Positions 8,201 to 14,494 of a stretch of 22,735 bases of DNA are shown in pieces. The stretch comes from an uncultured Collinsella sp. GTDB taxonomy: Bacteria > Actinomycetota > Coriobacteriia > Coriobacteriales > Coriobacteriaceae. A program made the translations under genes and the position numbers. The stretch spans positions 1 through 22,735 of the forward strand of contig CABSNU010000026.1 in assembly GCA_902479135.1 (NCBI GenBank). The letters are read 5' to 3'. The notes beneath the pieces are model-generated. The model had not been told where the DNA came from and searched no databases. It was given only the letters and a program-made list of their open reading frames with translations. The first letter of the stretch is position 1. The number at the start of each line of letters is the position of its first letter.

Positions 8201-9122
8201 CATCGCGACCAATGACGGTCACATTTGCGGAAACCTGGTCCTTAACGACAGGGGACGCGCTACCAGCCGTATAGGCAAACTCAATCTTCTGCCCCTGGGT
8301 GAGCTTGACGCTGCTCGCGCCAACCGAGGAAGACGCGCCGTCGACGAACAGCTGCCAGAAGGCATAAGTCGTCGGATCGTAGGCAAGCGTGCGGCCATCG
8401 CTCGGGGATGTGATGCTTTTGAGGTAGAACCCGTATGCCGTGTTCGGATCGTAGTCCGCCTTGAAGCCCGTCTTCTCCTGCAGCTTAATAAAGGCATCCG
8501 CAGCCGTCGCGCCCTCGTCGAGCTTGAGCTGCGTAGGCGCCACCCAGGTCTGAGCCTTGCCGTCGGCATCGGTGCCGATAATCGAGAACGAGACCTCGAC
8601 TTGCTTCTTGGCGACATCGCCGGTTTCTGTCGGGCTCTCCGTCTGGACGGCAGCCGCGGCGGCAGATCCTGCGTGGCCAGCGGATACCGTCGAAGACTGC
8701 TCGCTCGCGGCAGGGTTCTCCCCCGTCGCCGAACCTTCGTCGCCAGCTGCCGCCCCTGTTGTGGCGGCACTAGCTGCGGGCGCGCTCCCAGAATCCGAAG
8801 CCTCGGCGTTGCCCTGGTCGGCAGCACCATCCGCGGCCACCGTGCCCTCACTCGGCGTCGTAGCCTGAGCCACAGCCTCGGCAATGCCCTCGGCGCCCTC
8901 GGCCCACAGCTGAGCCGGCGTGGTGCCAAAGGCCATCGCGAAGGCCAGGAATGCCACCAGGCAGCGCTTGGCTACACCGCGTGCAATCGCGCCACGGCGA
9001 TGCAACGAGGCGCGCTCGCGCTCGTCCTCAAACATATCCATTTGTCCCCCATTGTCTGTACTCGGAGCGTTGCCTTGAGGCTGCCCCACGTCATCGCGCA
9101 TGTTGCGCTCGAGTTCCCCCAT
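5247..9122 (-). CDS. Large surface protein: four DUF4430 domains, PQQ-like beta-propeller, InlB-type repeat, C-terminal anchor
   Basis: A 1291-aa exported protein. Order: long N-terminus with an export signal (about 42-75, basic RRGAIARGVAKR then CLVAFLAFAMAFG); Ala/Gly/Ser-rich spacer; four DUF4430 repeats at about 170-290, 294-400, 409-515 and 525-635, each with an xVxVIGxDxxGK-type first strand, a GFYL/GWFLN-type motif, (F/Y)W(Q/R/H)L(F/Y)(V/I)(D/N)G and a closing strand such as VTLAYT; a PQQ/BamB-like beta-propeller at about 680-1062 with blades such as GFVYIATENELIKIDSSTGK; a Listeria-Bacteroides/InlB-type repeat at about 1063-1131 (DGYTFGGWFTDEAC, LYAKWTK); Gly-rich then Lys/Ser/Asp-rich stretches; a final hydrophobic helix and KRR tail. 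No LPxTG was found, so it is probably membrane-anchored at the C-terminus. ATG 9122 has GGAAGGGG upstream. The leader carries a cobalamin riboswitch, which supports a role in corrinoid binding; this is inferred. Confidence 0.9.
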   Translation of the reverse strand: MGELERNMRDDVGQPQGNAPSTDNGGQMDMFEDERERASLHRRGAIARGVAKRCLVAFLAFAMAFGTTPAQLWAEGAEGIAEAVAQATTPSEGTVAADGAADQGNAEASDSGSAPAASAATTGAAAGDEGSATGENPAASEQSSTVSAGHAGSAAAAAVQTESPTETGDVAKKQVEVSFSIIGTDADGKAQTWVAPTQLKLDEGATAADAFIKLQEKTGFKADYDPNTAYGFYLKSITSPSDGRTLAYDPTTYAFWQLFVDGASSSVGASSVKLTQGQKIEFAYTAGSASPVVKDQVSANVTVIGRDAQGKTQTWVDNAQYVVTSGSSALDLTKVALEANDIDAVAAGSFILSLKYNGVELGTPLDYSTYWQLFINGKSSDYTADNVTIHTGDTVTWFYGGWGDQLPSDSVHASVQVLGKDKDGKQQVWASTGQTSLKAGSTAKDLLEQTGLKLDASESSWGWFLNGIYSPFDGKSYGWDAATNSYWRFYVNGKFADVGAGAYKLQEGDAVTFMYGADADALPGQVLGSVDVIGPDVNGNNTRWGSASNVSLPEGSTAQDLIETVLKAKGVTYNASQSGAYWFLNSITSPFDHKPYVWDAATNKYWHLYINGEPSLLCANQITLKSGDKVTLAYTTDDSAMPDPDKIVVDPSATTPDWDAEWAGYGNSGNGSTVTDAKTPAQAAGLKWAFDWKAESGQQYANCSEPVIANGFVYIATENELIKIDSSTGKKVASAPLASKVSYTSRPIYTNGLIIVPLNGGAVQAITADKLICKWLTPGLTDLTQSSCTVISDGEYVYVGTVDISYDENYNATYGNGSLKRIKIATGEVSWQNIDPSEGYYWTGAALTDKYAIVPTSAGTLKCIDKTTGDVVSTMKLGALANADCVADPSNGSTFYQMTHDGKLHVISLSAKGVLSEQKTVDLGLTNNMSAPAVAGENLIVGGQTATGSALALYNLKTGKTTMVTAADGKELPAGFNGIAATPLVSVQGGKTYVYFTVNSADSKDYVNYSAGGGVYRYTLGDAEATQIYDAAGHYQHCDSPVIADASGNLYYINDSGTLFKLGAVESWTVAFNSNGGSACDTKFVATADGKLVKPADPTRDGYTFGGWFTDEACTQAYDFSTPVTADLTLYAKWTKNAVNPGGNGGSGTNGGNGGAGNGSGAGAGTGTGSGSGTKGQQAGGAIAPGQKPVTKTTVSTKTETKDNKSDKKDTDKSDKKDEKKSDKKSDKKDNKSDKKPDSKSDTGAASTTTAKKSSSASEQETGTNPLAIVGVAAGVIGLAIVGVFVFTKRR
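5400..5530 (-). repeat. Low-complexity Lys/Ser/Asp codon repeat
   Basis: Repeated units of the type GACAAGTCCGACAAGAAG on the minus strand encode a (K)DKSDKK run that probably spans the cell wall. A similar though less regular Ser/Lys/Asp stretch lies in the neighbouring DUF4430 gene (about 4780-4950). Such DNA is prone to repeat-number change. Confidence 0.8.
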
Positions 9123-9224
9123 CGGGGTCCCCTTCCCTCCAGAGCCCTATGCACACCGACGGCATACGCCGCAGCCGCATGCAAGATGGGAGGCGATCCG
9201 ACTTAACCTTAACGGCTCAGGCGC

Positions 9225-9358
9225 GCCGTCCGATCTGCGACGCGAACATCCCGAGCCAAGAGGAATTACGGTTACTGGTACAGCCGGGGACTTGCACCCC
9301 GATTCTCCCAAACGCGCAGGAAAACCGCGCATTCGTGAGTCTCCGCACCACCATCTAG
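9225..9358 (-). ncRNA. Cobalamin (B12) riboswitch-like leader
   Basis: Read on the minus strand, this leader contains the conserved core of the cobalamin riboswitch family: GGGAGAATCGGGGTGCAAG, then TCCCCGGCTGTACC, then AGTAACCGTAA, followed by a B12-box-like GGCTCGGGATGTTCGC. The GGGA-GAA, GGTGCAAxxCC (an L4/P4-like hairpin) and GCTG-CC-AGTAAC-GTAA pattern match the family closely; the 3' part is short, as in compact variants. It lies about 100 nt before the start codon of the large DUF4430 gene and after the preceding terminator. The switching mechanism is unclear: the GGAAGGGG ribosome site could be sequestered (GGGGACCCC-type pairing near the start). A covariance-model search would settle the class. 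Confidence 0.85.
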
Positions 9359-9366
9359 GCCATCGA

Positions 9367-9394
9367 TTATTATCTTTAAAATGGTATCACGCAA
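9367..9394 (-). promoter_or_regulatory. Candidate promoter of the DUF4430 operon
   Basis: Between the upstream terminator and the riboswitch the minus strand has TTGCGT (9394-9389), a 16-nt gap and TAATAA (9372-9367), overlapping GATAAT (9374-9369). It is the only AT-rich candidate between terminator and aptamer. The match to the -35/-10 consensus is moderate. Confidence 0.45.
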
Positions 9395-9420
9395 AAGGGC
9401 CTCGCACGCAGGCGAAGCCC
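9393..9420 (-). terminator. Rho-independent terminator after the AarF-type gene
   Basis: GGGCTTCGC (9420-9412) pairs with GCGAGGCCC (9405-9397) on the minus strand, with one G-U pair and a 6-nt loop, followed by TTTT (9396-9393). It separates the kinase transcript from the riboswitch-controlled operon. Confidence 0.85.
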
Positions 9421-9471
9421 AAGGTAAAAGCTATTGTTTGCGATAGGAAAATGCGGTGACGGTCGCAGCCT

Positions 9472-11235
9472 CTAGTGCTTGCCGCCGTGACTGTTGAGCC
9501 AGATATTGCGGCCCAGCATAAGCGCCAGCACCAGCGCGCTCACGTAGCCCATAAAGCCAATGACTGGGATGCCAAACACAACCGGCTCGATGCGTGCGTA
9601 GTACACCACCGACGAACCGATAAACAGACCAGCGATCACAATTGCCATCGACATGCGGTCGATAATTCCGCCCAGCTGTCGCAGCGCCTTATCGCTGCTC
9701 ATGATCTGCGTGTTTACCTTAAGCTGGCCGCGCGTGAGCATACGCGAAGCCAAGCCCAGATACTCGGCCGCCTCGAGCGAGCCTTTTGCCGCGCGATAGC
9801 TGCTCGCGGCAAGATCGCGTCCCATATCACGCACGCGCGCATAGGTGCTCTTCTCGTTTTTGATATGCGTCTGGATGATTTGGATCATGTTGACGTTGGG
9901 CATATACTCAGTCAGCAGGCCCTCGAGCGTCACCATGCCGCGGGCGAACATCGTTACCACGCTCGGCAGCTCAACGTCGTTTTTGCGCGCCAGGTTTAAC
10001 AGCGAGGTCAAAAACTCGCCGATATCCAGATCCTTCAGGTCAAGGCCCGCAAAGTCTGCGACGATAAAGTCCAAATCGGACAAAAAGGCCGAATGATCGA
10101 GCTCAGCCGAGTCGCCGCGCGTCACGGCAAAGCGCATGAGCGAATCCTTGAGCTTGGGCACGTCACCCTCGGCCACGGCGAAAATCATGTCCTTGACGAT
10201 ACCGCGATCGTGACTCGACATGCGTCCGACCATGCCCAAGTCGATAAAGTAAACGATGCCGTCCTTGAGAATAATGTTTCCCGCATGCGGGTCCGCATGG
10301 AAAAAGCCGTCGTCGAGCACCTGCGTTGAGTAGTCCTCGACGATCGCGGCGCCGATCTTTTCCAAGTCATAACCCTCGGCTGCCAAACGCTTGGGATCGG
10401 CGATGGAGATGCCGTCGATGTAGTCCATGACCACCACGTGCTCGGTGCAAAGGTCCAGGTAGGATTTGGGACACGATACGCCATGCACGCTTTTGTGGAA
10501 GTCATAGAAATCGTTGAGGTTTTTGGCCTCGGCCAAAAAGTTGGTCTCCTCGCGAAACGAGGTCCACAGCTCTTCGACCACGCCGTGCAGGTCAACAAAC
10601 TGGTCGGTGTTGACGAACTTGGAAACGATACGCACCACCGAGCGAATGATGTCGATGTCCTGCGCCATCACCTGCTGCGCACCGGGGCGCTGCACCTTAA
10701 CGGCCACGTCCTCGCCGGTCACCAGGCGGGCGCGGTGCACCTGCGCGAGCGATGCGCTACCAAGCGGATTAGGGTCGATCGCATCGAACATCTCTCCCAG
10801 GCGCAGGCCGTATTCTTCTTCCAGACAACTGAGTACGACCTCGTACGGCACCGGCTCCACGTCGGACCGCAGACGACGCAGCTCGTCGCAAAAGCGTTGC
10901 GGCAGAATCTCGGACCGGTTGGCCAGAATCTGCCCCATCTTGACGAACATGGGGCCGAGTTCCTCGAGCAGGCGGCGCAAACGAACCGGCGTGAGGTTAT
11001 CCCACACGCGGTACTTTTTGACCAGGCGAACAATCTGCCCGATGCGCTCGCGGCGACCCGCCGGCGTGAGCTGGTATTCTTCATCCGGCGCCATCGCGTC
11101 GGGCTCCTCGGGGACCATATCGACAGCGCGCGGCTTCTTGCGAGCGCCCGAGACGGCGGCATCGACCTCATCGACAACCGCCGCCTCGTCACCCAAGGGA
11201 TCTAGATTGTTGTAATCGGTGGTGGAATCTGCCAT
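9472..11235 (-). CDS. AarF/UbiB (ABC1/ADCK) family atypical kinase-like protein
   Basis: A 587-aa member of the UbiB/ADCK protein-kinase-like family, which binds nucleotide and supports isoprenoid-lipid or quinone metabolism; the direct substrate is not settled for the family. Diagnostic motifs: KxGQ (K99-Q102, in FVKMGQILANRSEILP), the Ala/Ser loop GSASLAQVH (159-167) replacing the usual nucleotide loop, VAVKVQRP with the invariant Lys (K180), HADPHAGN (313-320; usually HADPHPGN, so Pro is replaced by Ala) and the metal-binding DLG (332-334). Two hydrophobic helices near the C-terminus (about 525-575) anchor it in the membrane. The upstream gene (11244-11660) ends 8 nt before this start, so the two form an operon. 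Confidence 0.92.
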   Translation of the reverse strand: MADSTTDYNNLDPLGDEAAVVDEVDAAVSGARKKPRAVDMVPEEPDAMAPDEEYQLTPAGRRERIGQIVRLVKKYRVWDNLTPVRLRRLLEELGPMFVKMGQILANRSEILPQRFCDELRRLRSDVEPVPYEVVLSCLEEEYGLRLGEMFDAIDPNPLGSASLAQVHRARLVTGEDVAVKVQRPGAQQVMAQDIDIIRSVVRIVSKFVNTDQFVDLHGVVEELWTSFREETNFLAEAKNLNDFYDFHKSVHGVSCPKSYLDLCTEHVVVMDYIDGISIADPKRLAAEGYDLEKIGAAIVEDYSTQVLDDGFFHADPHAGNIILKDGIVYFIDLGMVGRMSSHDRGIVKDMIFAVAEGDVPKLKDSLMRFAVTRGDSAELDHSAFLSDLDFIVADFAGLDLKDLDIGEFLTSLLNLARKNDVELPSVVTMFARGMVTLEGLLTEYMPNVNMIQIIQTHIKNEKSTYARVRDMGRDLAASSYRAAKGSLEAAEYLGLASRMLTRGQLKVNTQIMSSDKALRQLGGIIDRMSMAIVIAGLFIGSSVVYYARIEPVVFGIPVIGFMGYVSALVLALMLGRNIWLNSHGGKH

Positions 11236-11243
11236 CTGCGCTG

Positions 11244-11660
11244 CTACTCGGCCTCTTCGGTATCCTTCGCATCGTCGGGCTCAACGGACTCGACGGGCAC
11301 CGAGGTCACGTTGTCCTCGACCGAATCGACGATGTCGCGCACATGGGCCAGGAAGGCCGTGCGCTCGGGGGCTGTCATGACGCGGACGCGAGCCAGAATG
11401 AGCTCGTCGAGCACGCGCTGGGCCGCGGTCTCGCCCTGCATGCCCAAGCGCTCGGTCAGATCGGAGATGGTACCGCCGGCCTGTTCGAACATGTCGGACA
11501 CACTGCGGGCGATACCGGGGGCGCCTGCGTCCTTGCGCACCTGCTCGCCCTTGGTGTTAAGGTCGTCGAGAACCTTCTTGCTGCCCTCGACGGCAACGGC
11601 GGCGGCGCCGAAGCCCACGTTGATGGCGCCGTTAACAAGCTGATCGAGTTTCATAACCAT
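11244..11660 (-). CDS. Small phasin-like helical protein
   Basis: A 138-aa, probably cytoplasmic protein with long amphipathic helices (MKLDQLVNGAINVGFGAAAVAVEGSK, then VRDIVDSV-type segments) and an acidic tail (EPDDAKDTEEAE). Composition and helical pattern resemble phasin-family or PHA-granule-associated small proteins; the match is weak and no PHA synthase is present in the window. ATG 11660 is chosen over an in-frame TTG at 11672 because GGAG lies 6 nt before it. It is the first gene of a two-gene operon with the AarF-like kinase, suggesting that it works with it at the membrane or as a regulator. Function uncertain. Confidence 0.7.
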   Translation of the reverse strand: MVMKLDQLVNGAINVGFGAAAVAVEGSKKVLDDLNTKGEQVRKDAGAPGIARSVSDMFEQAGGTISDLTERLGMQGETAAQRVLDELILARVRVMTAPERTAFLAHVRDIVDSVEDNVTSVPVESVEPDDAKDTEEAE

Positions 11661-11759
11661 GGTTGTCTCCAATCACAAACAACTGCATTGGCGTTCTTGT
11701 ACCCAAGATTGAGTGAAAGCGACAAAGCGTTTAAGCGCTATTCGATCGACGGGAAATCC

Positions 11760-13283
11760 CTATCTCACGTTGTCGTTCATCGCGAAAGAGTTCTTCATGG
11801 CGCAGCTCGTGGTGTAGAGCACCTTGCCCAACAGGGCATCGGTCTCCACGCGCACGAGCTCGGCAAACTCCTCGTTGGCGCGTGCAAGCTCGGCAGGCAC
11901 CTCGGCCTCGGGCAGAACGGCTACGGCAGCGTCGACGTCATGAATCTGCTTGTGGCCCATGCCGCCGACCTTCTCCTGATAATCCTCGACTGCGCGGCCG
12001 CACTCATGGAAGCGGACGTCGGCCAGCGCGCCGATCAGGCGGTTGGCCCAGTAGAAGTTTTCGGACGTCACGCGAGCCTGCGTGTCGGCAAAGTACTCGG
12101 GCATGGTCTCGACGTTGGCGTACAGCGGAACCAGCGCGTTAAACGAGTTGGAGCCAAAGGCCATCCACTGCACGGCGCGGTAGGCCGGATGCGCATAGGG
12201 GCGCAGCTGCAGCACAGCGAGCTGGCTGTTGCGGTTGATGCCGATGGGGCGATAGGCGCCACGCGTGGCGGGCGTGCCCTTGCTGCCGTAGCAGTCGTAC
12301 TCCGTGCCCTGGTAGTGGCTCGAGAGTACGTACTTGATGTCCTCGATGGTCACCTTGCGCTCGGGCACGCGGCTCCAGGGAATATCGTCGCTCTCGGGCG
12401 TGTAGTCGGCCTCGGGACCGTCCCACACATCGCTGGGGTTAAGGCAGCGCTGCATATACCAGGCGCGCGGCGTGTTGTAAACGTGGTCGCTGTCGCTGTG
12501 CGAGCCAAAGGCCTCGCGCGGGTTAAAGACCGCGGCCGGACCGTCGCCCTCAACGCCCAGCGTCAAGTCCAGATGCCACTCGGCCATCCAAGCGCGCAGG
12601 TCGGCGGAGCACATGTGATCGGCCTGGGCGCCCTCGGCGTCATCCAGGTCAAAGCTGTCGATACCCAGCTGGTTGGGCATGGTCACATAGGCGTCATCGG
12701 GCACGCGCTTGGCGATCCAGTGGTGACCGCCGATGGTCTCGAGCCACCAGATCTCGTCCACGTCGCTAAAGGCGATGCCGTTGTTCTCGTAGGTGCCATA
12801 GCGCTCGAGCAGGTCACCCAGAATGCGTACGCCGTCGCGGGCGGATTTGGCATATGGCAGCACCAGGGTCACCATGTCCTCCTCGCCCAGACCGCCGGGC
12901 TGCGCCGGAACATAGCCGTCCTCGTCCTCGTTGCCCTTGGCGGGCACGTAGTCGACGAGCGGGTCGGCGCCGCGAACGCGCTCGTTGGTGGTGAGCGTCT
13001 CGGTTGCGGACATGCCCACATTGAGCTCGTTGAAACCGGCCTCGGCCCAGATGCCGTGGCCCGGGACAACATCGGGGACGCTCGTGTAGCGCATGGGGTT
13101 ATCGGGCAGTTCAACGGTCAGGTGACTCAGGACGCTCGTGTAGACGCGCGGCTGCTCGTCGGGATGCTCCACGCGCATACGCTTGGGCTCAAACACCCCG
13201 TTGGACGAGTCCTCGTTGCGGGCAACCAACGTCGACCCGTCGTAGCTCGCGTTCTTACCAACCAAAATCGTTGTGCACGGCAT
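11760..13283 (-). CDS. C69-family dipeptidase (PepD-like)
   Basis: Ntn-hydrolase dipeptidase of 507 aa, cleaving dipeptides for amino-acid supply. The N-terminus is MPCTTILVGKNASYDGSTLVARNEDSS, matching the family pattern CTTILVGKxASxDGSTxxARxED; the Cys at position 3 would become the N-terminal nucleophile after removal of the first residues. Other family segments include GFNELNVGMSATETLTTN, ARDGVRILGDLLERYGTYE and IWWLETIGGHHWIAKRVPDD. The start is ATG 13283, 6 nt after AAGGAGG; an in-frame ATG at 13289 touches that site and is too close. No signal peptide is visible, so it is probably intracellular. Monocistronic by layout: an AT-rich element separates it from folD. Confidence 0.93.
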   Translation of the reverse strand: MPCTTILVGKNASYDGSTLVARNEDSSNGVFEPKRMRVEHPDEQPRVYTSVLSHLTVELPDNPMRYTSVPDVVPGHGIWAEAGFNELNVGMSATETLTTNERVRGADPLVDYVPAKGNEDEDGYVPAQPGGLGEEDMVTLVLPYAKSARDGVRILGDLLERYGTYENNGIAFSDVDEIWWLETIGGHHWIAKRVPDDAYVTMPNQLGIDSFDLDDAEGAQADHMCSADLRAWMAEWHLDLTLGVEGDGPAAVFNPREAFGSHSDSDHVYNTPRAWYMQRCLNPSDVWDGPEADYTPESDDIPWSRVPERKVTIEDIKYVLSSHYQGTEYDCYGSKGTPATRGAYRPIGINRNSQLAVLQLRPYAHPAYRAVQWMAFGSNSFNALVPLYANVETMPEYFADTQARVTSENFYWANRLIGALADVRFHECGRAVEDYQEKVGGMGHKQIHDVDAAVAVLPEAEVPAELARANEEFAELVRVETDALLGKVLYTTSCAMKNSFAMNDNVR

Positions 13284-13365
13284 GCGCATCCTCCTTGAGC
13301 GAAGAAATCAAACGATAACAGTGTATCGCTTCGGCGCAGAAAGGGCGAAACCGCGGCGCTGGCAA

Positions 13366-13604
13366 CCCCTGTGGTCAAAAAATGCCAAATGTGAGTACTG
13401 TCACCAATTTAGTAACATCAATTTTGCTACGTATGGGTGCCAAAAGTCTACATTTGTTCAAAAATTAGATGATGTAATTCCTCATAGGTCCAATAAAATA
13501 GGCTCTTTATCGATAATAAATATCGTTAGAGAGCCTATTTGACCTAAAGAATATGTGACTATCTTGGCAACAGTACTCATATTTGGCATTTTTTGTCCAC
13601 GGGG
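13366..13604. mobile_element. MITE-like inverted-repeat element
   Basis: About 240 bp, AT-rich and non-coding in a GC-rich neighbourhood. Arms 13377-13400 and 13571-13594 are 24-nt inverted repeats with one mismatch (each reads AAAAAATGCCAAAT, G or A, then GAGTACTG-type outward to inward). Weaker pairing extends inward (13401-13416 with 13555-13570) and outward (CCCCTGTGGTC versus GTCCACGGGG), giving arms of about 40-50 bp. A central hairpin lies at 13496-13540. There is no transposase, so it is a non-autonomous element or a repeated structured sequence. No clear target duplication is visible. Confidence 0.65.
13496..13540. terminator. Bidirectional hairpin, probable terminator of fchA-folD
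   Basis: AAATAGGCTCT (13496-13506) pairs exactly with AGAGCCTATTT (13530-13540); an inner CGATA/TATCG pair extends the stem and AGGTC/GACCT flank it. On the minus strand the right arm is followed by T-rich sequence (ATTTTATTGG), so it can end transcription coming from folD. It sits in the centre of the MITE-like element. Confidence 0.6.
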
Positions 13605-13637
13605 TATAGAGCTAACCCCTCAAACAGCCCAAAACGC

Positions 13638-14492
13638 CTATTTCGATGCGCGCTCGGCCGCCTCGATCACGTGTTTGGCGAGGATCGCCGTCGTCACAGC
13701 GCCCACGCCGCCCGGCACGGGCGTGATGGCGTTAACGACCGGCTCCGCAGCATCAGAATCGACGTCACCCACCAACTTGCCAGCGGCCTCGTCCCAATTA
13801 ATGCCAACATCAATGATCGTCTGGCCCTCTCGAACCGCATCCACGTCAATCGTACGCGCGCGTCCAACGGCGGCAACCACAATGTCGGCAGCACGGCACT
13901 CGGCAGCAAGGTCGTGCGTATGCGTATGGCACGTCGTCACTGTGGCATTGCGAGCCGTAAGCATGGCGGCAACGGGACGGCCAATCACCAGCGACCGACC
14001 AACGACCGCGACCTTGGCCCCATCCAGCTCAACGCCGTAATGATCCAGCAAAGCAAGCACGGCTTCGGCTGTGCAGGGGGCAAAACCCTCGCCGCGCCCC
14101 GAAAGCGTGGTGAGCAGCGAAGCCGGCGTCATGGAGTCAACGTCCTTGGCAGGATCGAGTGCCGCGGCAACCGCGTCCTCGTCAAGGCCGGCGGGCAGCG
14201 GGCGGAACATCAGGCAGCCATGAACAGACGAATCGGTATTGATGTCCTCGATGGCCGCCAACAGCTCGTCCTGCGAAACATCGGCGGGAAGCAAAACGCG
14301 GCGAGCCTCAATGCCAACCTTTTCGCAGCGCTTGAGCGCACCGCGCTCGTAGGATAGGTCGTCCTCGCGTTCACCCACGCGCACGATAGCCAGCGTCGGC
14401 ACAACGCCGCGCTCGCGCAAAGCCACGCAGCGAGCAGCAAGTTCCTCAGTCAAAGCGCGAGCAACGGGGGCACCCTTCAGCAGTTCAGCCAT
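13638..14492 (-). CDS. folD: FolD-type methylenetetrahydrofolate dehydrogenase, probably lacking cyclohydrolase activity
   Basis: FolD oxidises 5,10-methylene-THF to methenyl-THF and usually also hydrolyses this to 10-formyl-THF. The protein is 284 aa, close to the usual 280-300. The Rossmann motif VVGRSLVIGRPVAAML, AKDVD (with D119) and the C-terminal TPVPGGVGAVTTA are present. The catalytic region differs: after Y48 (LSYERGALKRCEKVG) the position of the conserved cyclohydrolase Lys (E. coli K54, human K56) is Ala52; the conserved Gln (E. coli Q98, usual VQLPLP) is Phe96 in LMFRPLP; and KDVDGFHP is KDVDSMTP. This suggests dehydrogenase-only function. ATG 14492 follows GAGGGG and lies 2 nt after the fchA stop; longer in-frame starts would lie inside fchA and are rejected. 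Loss of activity is inferred from the residues. Confidence 0.9.
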   Translation of the reverse strand: MAELLKGAPVARALTEELAARCVALRERGVVPTLAIVRVGEREDDLSYERGALKRCEKVGIEARRVLLPADVSQDELLAAIEDINTDSSVHGCLMFRPLPAGLDEDAVAAALDPAKDVDSMTPASLLTTLSGRGEGFAPCTAEAVLALLDHYGVELDGAKVAVVGRSLVIGRPVAAMLTARNATVTTCHTHTHDLAAECRAADIVVAAVGRARTIDVDAVREGQTIIDVGINWDEAAGKLVGDVDSDAAEPVVNAITPVPGGVGAVTTAILAKHVIEAAERASK

Positions 14493-14494
14493 GG

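Larger units (their letters stand above)
13284..13637. other. Intergenic region dipeptidase/folD
   Basis: 354 bp without a gene. Bases 13284-13365 hold the dipeptidase leader with AAGGAGG (13296-13290 on the minus strand). The rest is almost filled by the inverted-repeat element described separately. ORFs crossing it show no coding character. Confidence 0.6.

Noticed and set aside
5058..9206. Long plus-strand ORFs (440, 289 and 634 codons) opposite the DUF4430 operon
   Set aside because: They are antisense to clear protein-coding DNA, lack any domain character and ribosome sites, and arise from the codon bias of a GC-rich gene.
11343..13298. A 651-codon plus-strand ORF opposite the dipeptidase and phasin-like genes
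   Set aside because: Antisense shadow: it crosses two real genes and the intergenic gap, and its composition (Ala/Gly/Val/His-rich) shows no recognisable domain.
13273..13542. An 89-codon ORF across the inverted-repeat element
   Set aside because: It begins on the antisense strand of the dipeptidase N-terminus and runs through repeat arms; no ribosome site or conserved character.
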